A stretch of DNA of 9,503 nucleotides from Chloroflexota bacterium (GTDB lineage: Bacteria > Chloroflexota > Anaerolineae > CG2-30-64-16): NCBI GenBank assembly GCA_029555885.1, contig JAKPQT010000269.1:1-9503 (forward strand), written 5' to 3'. The position numbers were made by a program, and so were the translations under genes. The notes beneath the pieces are model-generated. The model made no database searches. It had not been told where the DNA came from and saw only the letters and a program-made list of their open reading frames with translations. Positions 1-6,643 of the stretch are shown here, in pieces (the stretch's first letter is position 1; every line of letters starts with the position of its first letter).

Positions 1-2
1 TC

Positions 3-1210
<1,208 letters not shown>

Positions 1211-1211
<1 letters not shown>

Positions 1212-1238
1212 CAGGTTTCAGGTGACAGGTTGCAGGTT
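1211..1238 (+). repeat. Heptanucleotide tandem repeat, four copies of NCAGGTT
   Basis: Four head-to-tail 7-bp units begin in the last base of the permease stop codon: gcaggtt, tcaggtg, acaggtt, gcaggtt. A fifth CAGGTTG occurs at 1268-1274, in the same 7-bp phase (56 bp from the first CAGGTT) and inside the spacer of the regulator promoter. This resembles the short tandemly repeated repetitive (STRR) heptamers described in cyanobacteria. OmpR-family regulators also bind direct repeats, so an operator is possible but unproven. Confidence 0.7.
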
Positions 1239-1261
1239 GTGAAGGCCAGCGTAGTGAGGCC

Positions 1262-1290
1262 TTGCATCAGGTTGCGTTGCCGGGTATCAT
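1262..1290 (+). promoter_or_regulatory. Sigma70-like promoter of the response regulator/kinase operon
   Basis: TTGCAT (1262-1267, 4 of 6 consensus) is separated by exactly 17 bp from TATCAT (1285-1290, 5 of 6). Transcription would start near A1297, 0-3 nt before the ATG at 1300, so the mRNA would be leaderless or nearly so. The only Shine-Dalgarno-like sequence is GGTGA at 1291-1295, which such a transcript would not contain. Confidence 0.55.
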
Positions 1291-1299
1291 GGTGACACT

Positions 1300-1989
1300 A
1301 TGAACCGAACTATTCTCGTGGTGGATGACGACAGAAAAATCGTCGACCTGGTCGCGCTCTATCTGAAGCGCGACGGCTACACCGTGCTGACCGCGTCCGA
1401 CGGCTACGAGGCGCTGGACATCGCACGGCGAAAGCTGCCCGACCTCATCGTGCTGGACCTCTTGCTGCCTGAGCTCGGCGGCACGGATGTGTGCCGGCTG
1501 CTGCGCGCCGAGTCCGACGTGCCGATCATCATGCTGACCGCGCGCGCGACCGATGAGGACAAGCTGCGCGGCCTGGACCTCGGCGCGGACGATTATGTGA
1601 CCAAGCCGTTCAACCCGCGCGAATTGGTAGCACGAGTGCGCGCCGTCTTGCGGCGCACCGCGCCCAGCGAACCGGTGTCTGAAGACGTGAACTACGGCGA
1701 CCTCGTCATCAGCTTCATCCGGCATGAGGTCACGGTGGGCGGGCATCCGGCCAATCTGACGCCGACGGAGTTCCGCCTGCTGGAAGCGCTGGTGCGCGAG
1801 CCGGGCCGCGCATTCTCACGCTCAGAGTTACTGGATCGCGCGTTCGGCTACAACTACGAAGGCGTCGAGCGCACTGTCGACGTCCACATCATGAACTTGC
1901 GCCGCAAGATCGAGCGCACGCCCGGCCGCCGCTATATCGCGACCGTGCCCGGGCTGGGCTATCGCTTTGAGGACCGTCATGTGGAATAG
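1300..1989 (+). CDS. OmpR/PhoB-family response regulator
   Basis: DNA-binding response regulator of 229 residues, the usual length for the family. The receiver domain (1-120) has the acidic pocket D9/D10/D11, the phosphoacceptor D53 (LIVLDLLLPE), the switch T80 (MLTAR) and K102 (TKPF). The C-terminal winged helix (about 130-226) has the LTPTEFRLLEALV start, the recognition-helix region (ERTVDVHIMNLRRKIE) and the closing GLGYRF. It should be phosphorylated by the kinase encoded next and then bind direct repeats as a dimer. The ATG at 1300 is supported by the family-typical N-terminus (MNRTILVVDDD) and by the promoter ending 9 bp before it. Its 3' end overlaps the kinase start by 11 bp. Regulation of the adjacent MacB-like exporter is inferred from position only. 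Confidence 0.96.
   Translation: MNRTILVVDDDRKIVDLVALYLKRDGYTVLTASDGYEALDIARRKLPDLIVLDLLLPELGGTDVCRLLRAESDVPIIMLTARATDEDKLRGLDLGADDYVTKPFNPRELVARVRAVLRRTAPSEPVSEDVNYGDLVISFIRHEVTVGGHPANLTPTEFRLLEALVREPGRAFSRSELLDRAFGYNYEGVERTVDVHIMNLRRKIERTPGRRYIATVPGLGYRFEDRHVE
1969..1972 (+). promoter_or_regulatory. Ribosome binding site deciding the kinase start
   Basis: GAGG lies 6 nt before the ATG at 1979, inside the response-regulator gene. It supports that ATG over the in-frame TTG at 1967, which would add four residues and overlap this site. Confidence 0.6.
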
Positions 1990-3313
1990 CCTGCGTGTGC
2001 GCCTGCTGCTGTCCACCATTCTTGTGGTCATCATTGCGGTAAGCGTGATTGCGTTTGTTGCCACGCGGCGAACGGAGGGCGAGTTCCAACGCTACGTCGA
2101 ACGCCGCTCCCCCATCGATGACCGCCGGCTGGGCTATGTGCTGGCGAAATTCTACGAGCAGAATAACGGGTGGAGCGGTGTGGCGAACGAGGTCGAGCGC
2201 CTCAGCCAGTTCGCCGGCCAGCAGGTCGTGCTGACAGACCCGGCAGGCAAGGTGATTGCGGACAGCGGCGGTTCCCTGGTCGGCCAGGCTGCTCAAGAGC
2301 GTTGGGGGCCGCCGCGCGCCATCATCCAGGACAGGGGCTCCATCCTGGGCGCGGTCTACATCGACCCCCTGATAAAGCCATATGACCCGGCCGCGGCCTT
2401 CATCCAGGCCGTCAACCGGTCCGTGCTGTTGGGTGCGCTGGCCGCGGGGCTGGCCGCTGTCATTATCACGCTCGTCCTGTCGGGCCGCATCCTGCGGCCG
2501 GTCGAGAATCTGACTGCGGCTGCGGGCCGCATGGCGCAAGGCGACCTCAATGTGCGTGTGCCGGTGGAATCGCAGGACGAGCTGGGGCAACTGGCCCGCG
2601 CCTTCAACGCAATGGCCGGCAGCCTCGCGAAGCAGGAGGAGCTGCGCCGCAACATGGTCAGCGATGTGGCGCACGAGCTGCGTACGCCGCTGACGAACCT
2701 GCGCGGCTACCTGGAAGCCACCCGCGACGGGCTGATCAATGCCGATTATGCGCTCATGGACAGCCTATATGAGGAAACCATGCTGCTCAGCCGGCTGGTC
2801 AACGATCTGCAGGAGCTGGCGCAGGCGGATGCGGGACAACTCACGCTCCTGCGTAACCCGACGCCGCTGGCCGGGGTGGTCGAGCAGGCGGTTGCGATGC
2901 TGCGTCCCCAGGCCAACACCAAGCAGATTATGCTGGAGACTGACCTGCCGGGCGACCTGCCGCTGGTGGACGTGGATGCGGAGCGCATCGGCCAGGTCTT
3001 GCGCAACCTGCTCAACAATGCGATTGCCCACACACCGGATGGGGGGGCCATCCGCGTCAGCGCGCAGGTGCAGGATGGAGAAGTGAAGGTCGCAGTGCGC
3101 GATACGGGCGAGGGGATTGCGCCCGAGCACCTGCCGCACGTCTTCGACCGTTTCTACCGGGCGGACAAGTCACGCGCCCGGCAGACCGGCGGGGCCGGAC
3201 TGGGGCTGGCGATCGTGCGGCAACTGGTCGCCGCACACGGCGGCACGGTGGGCGTGAACAGTGTGGTCGGCCAGGGCAGCACCTTCACTTTTACTCTGCC
3301 CGTGGCGAGGTAG
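1979..3313 (+). CDS. Membrane sensor histidine kinase, HAMP-HisKA-HATPase_c (BaeS-like)
   Basis: 444-residue inner-membrane kinase, partner of the preceding regulator. TM1 is at about 8-28 and TM2 at about 150-168, enclosing an extracytoplasmic sensor region of about 120 residues (29-149) that I cannot assign to a named fold. A HAMP linker follows (about 169-222, ending DELGQLARAFNAMAGSL). The H-box is VAHELRTPLTNLRGYLE with phosphoacceptor H232. The ATPase has the N-box NLLNNAIAHT (343-352), the G1 box DTGEGI (375-380), the F box (FDRFYRAD) and the G2 box GGAGLGLAIV (404-413). All catalytic motifs are intact. The start at 1979 is chosen because GAGG precedes it at good spacing. The 11-bp overlap with the regulator implies translational coupling. 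The signal sensed is unknown; BaeS-type kinases beside MacB-like exporters usually respond to envelope or antibiotic stress (inference). Confidence 0.95.
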   Translation: MWNSLRVRLLLSTILVVIIAVSVIAFVATRRTEGEFQRYVERRSPIDDRRLGYVLAKFYEQNNGWSGVANEVERLSQFAGQQVVLTDPAGKVIADSGGSLVGQAAQERWGPPRAIIQDRGSILGAVYIDPLIKPYDPAAAFIQAVNRSVLLGALAAGLAAVIITLVLSGRILRPVENLTAAAGRMAQGDLNVRVPVESQDELGQLARAFNAMAGSLAKQEELRRNMVSDVAHELRTPLTNLRGYLEATRDGLINADYALMDSLYEETMLLSRLVNDLQELAQADAGQLTLLRNPTPLAGVVEQAVAMLRPQANTKQIMLETDLPGDLPLVDVDAERIGQVLRNLLNNAIAHTPDGGAIRVSAQVQDGEVKVAVRDTGEGIAPEHLPHVFDRFYRADKSRARQTGGAGLGLAIVRQLVAAHGGTVGVNSVVGQGSTFTFTLPVAR

Positions 3314-3399
3314 ATGGCTGCATCCTTCCACTGGCCGCATTTCGCTTGCAACGTTGAGTCGTCTGCCCGCTCAAGATGCGCAGCTTCTTTCCCAGGTTC

Positions 3400-4134
3400 C
3401 TACAGCCCCAACTGCCCCAGGAAGTACGGCCACTGCCGCAGCCACCACGGCCAATCGTGTGCGACATCCTGACCCCAGATATCCACCCAGCAGGGCACGC
3501 CTTTCGATTCGAGCACGCCTTTGAGCGCATACGCATCCGCCACCATCGGCTCATCCCAGGGTCCTCGCCCGGCGCAAATGATGATGTTGCTCTGGCGATA
3601 CTGGTCGAGGAACCAGGGATCGGTCATGTTCGGCAGATAGGCCAGGGGCGTGTTGTAGTACACCGCACCGTCGAGGCAGTCGCCGACGAACATGTGGAGC
3701 TGCATCAACCCGCTGAGGCAGATGACGGTGTCGAAGACATCGGGATGGCGAAAGAAGAAGTTTGCGGCATGATAACCGCCCATGCTGGCGCCGGTGACCA
3801 GGAGCTTGCCATCCCACCCGCGGCCGCGCAGCAAAGGTACGACCTCGTGCACGATGTAGCGATCGTAGTCGTCGTGGCGCCGCGCCCGGTCGACGGGATG
3901 TGCGCCCCAGTTGCACCATGATTCATTGTCCAGGCTGTCCACCGTGCAGACCTGGATGCGCCCGTCCTCGATCGATGACCGGCAGGCCTCGATCATCCCG
4001 TAATCTTCCCACTCGTAGAAGCGACCGCCCTGACAGGGGAACACCACGACCGGCTTGCCCGCATGGCCGTAGACCTTAAGTTCCATATCGTGCCCGATAT
4101 TGGAGCTGTGCCACCGGTGATATTCGATATTCAT
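3400..4134 (-). CDS. Putative esterase, small alpha/beta-hydrolase (COG4947-like)
   Basis: 244-residue cytoplasmic alpha/beta-hydrolase with no signal peptide or membrane segment. The nucleophile elbow is GASMG (115-119, S117). H226 (DVAHDW) is the likely catalytic histidine, and D194 (GPWDEP) is a candidate acid. The N-terminal half has a strand-rich stretch (ELKVYGHAGKPVVVFPCQGG) as in the esterase D/PF00756-like group. By recollection it matches small proteins annotated only as 'contains esterase domain'; the substrate is unknown. The ATG at 4134 is chosen because it overlaps the stop of the ATP-grasp gene (ATGA) and has AGGAG 8 nt upstream. Longer readings upstream run in the wrong frame through the ATP-grasp gene and give non-hydrolase-like sequence. 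It is probably cotranscribed and coupled with the ligase, so it may hydrolyse, deprotect or transfer that enzyme's product (inference). It converges with the kinase gene, 86 bp away. Confidence 0.85.
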   Translation of the reverse strand: MNIEYHRWHSSNIGHDMELKVYGHAGKPVVVFPCQGGRFYEWEDYGMIEACRSSIEDGRIQVCTVDSLDNESWCNWGAHPVDRARRHDDYDRYIVHEVVPLLRGRGWDGKLLVTGASMGGYHAANFFFRHPDVFDTVICLSGLMQLHMFVGDCLDGAVYYNTPLAYLPNMTDPWFLDQYRQSNIIICAGRGPWDEPMVADAYALKGVLESKGVPCWVDIWGQDVAHDWPWWLRQWPYFLGQLGL

Positions 4135-5294
4135 TCCTGGAGCTCCTGAATATAGCTCGCCGCGGCGATCATTTCCTCCCGGTTGGGCGTGCGCACCAGG
4201 TAGGTGTAATCGCCCATCGCCAGGCTGAAGATGGGGCTGATGGCCTCGTGATGAGCGATGCAGTAACCAAACGCGGCCAGCACCTCGTCGTGCGAATACC
4301 GGTACCACTTGTTATTCTTACGGCTCACATAACAACAGTAGTACTTGCGGGCGTAGTGCTCCATAAACTTGTTGTTGACCACAACGTTCGCCCAGCCCCA
4401 GTATAGGTCCACATCGCAGGAGTAGTTGTACACATCCAGCGCCGGACCGCCCGGCGGCCGGATGTTCACCTCCAGCGCCACCAGCCTGCCCTCCGGCGTG
4501 CGGAAGAACTCGAAGTGGAAGAACCGCTCGCGCACATCGAATTCCTTGAGCAGCCGGCGGCCCGCCTCCTCCAGGTCCAGCGCGATATCGCGGTCCGCAT
4601 AGAAGTAGATGTGGCGGTCCTCGTTGACGACCTCCATGATGCCCTGGCTGTAGACCAGTGACCCGAAGAAGACCGGCCGGCCATCGCGGTCCGCAAGCCC
4701 ATCGAACGTGCAAATCGTGCCGCGCACGAACTCCTCCAGGACATAATCGACGGGCGGCTTGGTGGCGAAGAAGCGCTCCAGCGCAGCCTCATTGTCGAGC
4801 CGGAAGGTGTTGGCTGCGCCGACCCCGATATCGGGCTTGGCGACCAGCGGATAGCCCGTCTGCGCGGCCAGCGCACGCGCGGCCTCGATGCTGTTGACGA
4901 GCCCCCCGCGCGCCGCAGGTACGCCCGCGCGCTCGAAGGATGCCTTCATCAATGACTTGCGCTTGTACGCGGCAATCTCGTTGATGCCCGGCCCGAACAT
5001 ATTGAAGTCCGTGCGCAGCTTGGCCTCGGTCTCCATCCAATATTCCGAATGCGATTCGAGGCGGTTGAGGCGGCCATGACGGTGGATGAAATAGCCGCAG
5101 GCGCGCAGCAGTTCATCGTAATGGTGCATGTCCCCGACGCGATAGTAGTCGGCCAGCGCCTCGCGCAGCTCAGGACGCAGCCACTCGTAGGGTTCGTCGG
5201 CCAGCCCCAGCACGTTGACGCCGAGCCGGGCCAGGTGCACGCTGAACAGATAATAGTTGGGCGGAAAGTGGGGCGAAAGATGGATGTAATTCAT
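4131..5294 (-). CDS. ATP-grasp carboxylate ligase of unknown substrate
   Basis: 387-residue protein with a carbamoyl-phosphate-synthase/biotin-carboxylase-like ATP-grasp fold. Members activate a carboxylate as an acyl phosphate with ATP and couple it to an amine, thiol or other nucleophile. Residues 1-100 form a Rossmann-like pre-ATP-grasp domain (MNYIHLSPHFPPNYYLF, then LARLGVNVLGLADEP). The ATP-grasp part starts at the KRKSLMKASFERAGVP helix (111-126). K153 (PLVAKPD) and the hinge E187/E188 (YVLEEFV) should bind ATP; E262 (HFEFF), E275 and N277 (ALEVNIRPPGG) should hold the metals. The tail (about 300-387) has an unusual Tyr/Cys/Trp-rich stretch at 317-334. The start at 5294 gives the natural N-terminus, though the Shine-Dalgarno is weak (GAGA). 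It is the first gene of a two-gene operon with the esterase. The product cannot be predicted from sequence: peptide-like, amino-acid-conjugate and cofactor ligases all look like this. Confidence 0.9.
   Translation of the reverse strand: MNYIHLSPHFPPNYYLFSVHLARLGVNVLGLADEPYEWLRPELREALADYYRVGDMHHYDELLRACGYFIHRHGRLNRLESHSEYWMETEAKLRTDFNMFGPGINEIAAYKRKSLMKASFERAGVPAARGGLVNSIEAARALAAQTGYPLVAKPDIGVGAANTFRLDNEAALERFFATKPPVDYVLEEFVRGTICTFDGLADRDGRPVFFGSLVYSQGIMEVVNEDRHIYFYADRDIALDLEEAGRRLLKEFDVRERFFHFEFFRTPEGRLVALEVNIRPPGGPALDVYNYSCDVDLYWGWANVVVNNKFMEHYARKYYCCYVSRKNNKWYRYSHDEVLAAFGYCIAHHEAISPIFSLAMGDYTYLVRTPNREEMIAAASYIQELQE
4143..4147 (-). promoter_or_regulatory. Ribosome binding site of the esterase gene
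   Basis: AGGAG on the minus strand, 8 nt before the ATG at 4134 and inside the last codons of the ATP-grasp gene. It supports the ATGA-coupled start over longer upstream readings. Confidence 0.6.
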
Positions 5295-5353
5295 TAGGAC
5301 ATCTCTGCAGAGTTGAATACGCGCAAGCGTTACTGTAAGGGTGGTATGGCATC

Positions 5354-5383
5354 ATTCTACATGAGGGGACGTAAGCATGTCAA
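5354..5383 (-). promoter_or_regulatory. Sigma70-like promoter of the ATP-grasp/esterase operon
   Basis: On the minus strand, TTGACA (5383-5378, perfect -35) is separated by 18 bp from TAGAAT (5359-5354, 5 of 6 of the -10). The predicted transcript starts near 5347 and has a leader of about 53 nt. That leader contains the perfect 10-bp palindrome CTCTGCAGAG (5303-5312), 8 nt upstream of the ATG, and a small hairpin ACGC-ttgc-GCGT (5330-5319). Confidence 0.6.
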
Positions 5384-5565
5384 CGCACCCGCCCGCTGGC
5401 GCAGGATCAACCTTAAGGCTGTCTGTGATTGGGGCATGGGCTTACATTGCGGCAGGGATGCTTGCGTTAGTCTCATGGGGTACAATCGCTTTTCAAGCAC
5501 GAGTGATGGGAGAGGAACCATGCAACGCGAGACGTTGGTACGCATCCTGGGCGATGCGGCAGTGA
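5377..5565 (+). CDS. Possible small membrane peptide (62 aa), low confidence
   Basis: An ATG at 5377 is preceded at good spacing by GAGGGG (5363-5368) and opens a 62-codon frame. It has one strongly hydrophobic segment (about 14-41, LRLSVIGAWAYIAAGMLALV and onward) and a basic C-terminus. Against it: it overlaps the next gene by 46 bp in another frame, third codon positions are less GC-rich than in neighbouring genes, its start lies within the divergent operon's promoter, and I recognise no family. It may be an upstream peptide in the leader of the 5520 gene or a chance frame. Confidence 0.25.
   Translation: MSTHPPAGAGSTLRLSVIGAWAYIAAGMLALVSWGTIAFQARVMGEEPCNARRWYASWAMRQ
5481..5486 (+). promoter_or_regulatory. 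Candidate -10 element for the undecad-repeat membrane protein gene
   Basis: TACAAT matches the -10 consensus at 5 of 6 positions and lies 33 bp before the ATG at 5520, leaving room for a leader holding the Shine-Dalgarno. The best -35-like sequence (TTGCGT, 5462-5467) is only 13 bp away, which is too close, so a -35 is not convincingly present. Confidence 0.3.
5508..5517 (+). promoter_or_regulatory. Ribosome binding site deciding the start at 5520
   Basis: The purine run GGGAGAGGAA ends 2 nt before the ATG at 5520, placing GGGAG/GAGG at usable spacing. It supports this ATG over an in-frame ATG at 5313, which would add 69 residues of non-protein-like sequence. Confidence 0.65.
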
Positions 5566-6566
5566 TGAAGACAATCGAAACAGCCCTGCGGCGGGTGCTC
5601 GCCCTGTGGCGCAAAGATACAGCCAGGGGTAACCGGCAGGCATGGTCCAAGAGCGGCGCGGCGTTTGTGCTCGGCGCAGCCCTGGCCGCGGCAGCAGCCT
5701 ACGGCTTCAGCCGCCTCAACCGGCAGTTGCAGGACGGCGGCTCTGAGCCGCTTCGCCAGCAGGCCAGCCAGAAACTTGCGCAGACGCGCAGCGCCGTGGA
5801 GCACACGGCCCATGTGGCGGGTGAACGGCTGGAGCAGACGCGCGAAGTGGTCGGCAAGACCGCGCAGACTCTCGGCGCACGCGTCAGCGAAACCGCGCCG
5901 GAATTGGTCAGCCGCGTGGGCCAGACCGTCGGCCAGACCGCGCAGGTGGTCGGCGAGCGGCTGGAACAGGCGCGCGAGCGATTGAGCACGAAGCTCGACG
6001 AGGCTGCTGCCTCCAAAGCCGAGATCGACGCGCAGGTCAGCGACCTGGCGGAGCAAGCCAGCAGCGTGGCCCAGGAAGCGGGCAGCCAGGCGCGGGAACA
6101 GGTCGATCGCATCGTTGAGCAAATCGAGTCGGGCGCCGGCGATGCGGCCGCGCAGGTCGAAGCAGTGGCAAAGGATGCGCCTGAGGAAGTTAGCACCCGG
6201 CTCGGCGCGAGCGAGAGCCTGGGACACGAAGCGCGGCGGCGAGAGCCGAGCGCTGAGCAGGCCGTCGATGTCGCAGAGATAATCGCAGAGATCGTGCCGG
6301 ATGTCGAGACCACTGGTGAGGCGGCCGCGGCTGCTGCATTGAGCAGCGGCATGAAGGTCGTCGCGATCGACGGCACGGACATCGGCCGGGTCAAGGATGT
6401 ACGCGAGGATGGCTTCGTGTTGAGCCGCCCGCGCGGGGCTGACTTGCTTGCCCCGCTGGACAGCGTCTACAAAGTCGAGGATACGCTCGTCTACCTGCGC
6501 ATCAAGGCCAACCAGGTCGCGCGGCAAGGGTGGGAAAGCCTGCCCACAGAAGAAGCGAACGCATAG
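5520..6566 (+). CDS. Membrane-anchored undecad-repeat protein with C-terminal DUF2171/PRC-barrel-like domain
   Basis: 348 residues, function unknown. A short basic N-terminus (1-45) leads to one TM segment (about 46-63, GAAFVLGAALAAAAAYGF), as in YtxH-type proteins. Residues 78-220 are Ala/Gln/Glu/Val-rich and fall into about thirteen consecutive 11-residue units, for example VGKTAQTLGAR, VSETAPELVSR, VGQTVGQTAQV, VGERLEQARER. This undecad pattern is typical of LEA-3, apolipoprotein-like and synuclein-like amphipathic helices. An acidic linker (about 221-275) follows. Residues 277-341 (MKVVAIDGTDIGRVKDVRED onward to GW) resemble the small beta-barrel DUF2171/PRC family. The start at 5520 has a good Shine-Dalgarno. 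It is transcribed divergently from the ATP-grasp operon and closed by a strong hairpin at 6583. A role in envelope or stress protection is conjecture from the repeat type. Confidence 0.85.
   Translation: MQRETLVRILGDAAVMKTIETALRRVLALWRKDTARGNRQAWSKSGAAFVLGAALAAAAAYGFSRLNRQLQDGGSEPLRQQASQKLAQTRSAVEHTAHVAGERLEQTREVVGKTAQTLGARVSETAPELVSRVGQTVGQTAQVVGERLEQARERLSTKLDEAAASKAEIDAQVSDLAEQASSVAQEAGSQAREQVDRIVEQIESGAGDAAAQVEAVAKDAPEEVSTRLGASESLGHEARRREPSAEQAVDVAEIIAEIVPDVETTGEAAAAAALSSGMKVVAIDGTDIGRVKDVREDGFVLSRPRGADLLAPLDSVYKVEDTLVYLRIKANQVARQGWESLPTEEANA
5751..6179 (+). repeat. In-gene repeats encoding about 13 eleven-residue units
   Basis: The 33-bp periodicity is seen mostly at protein level, but a DNA echo remains. 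Bases 5823-5845 and 5955-5977 (both encoding ERLEQ[T/A]R) differ at only three of 23 positions and are 132 bp (four units) apart. This suggests growth by internal duplication. Confidence 0.7.
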
Positions 6567-6582
6567 GAGTCGATTACGCTGC

Positions 6583-6633
6583 AAAGCCTGCGAGGTTGTG
6601 CCCGCCTTCGGGGAGCACAACCTCGCAGGCTTT
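6583..6633 (+). terminator. Bidirectional hairpin terminator between convergent genes
   Basis: A perfect 19-bp inverted repeat (6583-6601 with 6615-6633; arms AAAGCCTGCGAGGTTGTGC and its complement) encloses a 13-nt loop, which can itself pair CCCG with CGGG around CCTT. It starts 16 bp after the stop at 6566 and ends 10 bp before the stop of the opposite-strand gene (6644). Plus-strand RNA after the stem is TTTACTCTTTCC, a modest T-rich tail; the minus-strand tail is poorer. The arms are longer than an ordinary terminator needs, so it may be a dispersed palindromic repeat serving as one. Confidence 0.8.
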
Positions 6634-6643
6634 ACTCTTTCCT

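Noticed and set aside
3314..3399. Search for a terminator between the convergent kinase and esterase genes
   Set aside because: Only short partial pairings (GCTGC/GCAGC about 60 bp apart, and the palindrome CAACGTTG) were found; nothing strong enough to call.
4135..4308. N-terminal extension of the esterase
   Set aside because: It lies in another frame of the ATP-grasp gene, reads as Arg/Gly-rich noise, and the ATGA start with AGGAG is better.
5313..5341. Plus-strand promoter TTGAAT-17-TAAGGG
   Set aside because: The -10 matches consensus at only two positions.
5313..5519. 69-residue N-terminal extension of the undecad-repeat protein
   Set aside because: It runs through the divergent promoter region, has no protein-like composition and lacks a ribosome binding site, unlike the ATG at 5520.
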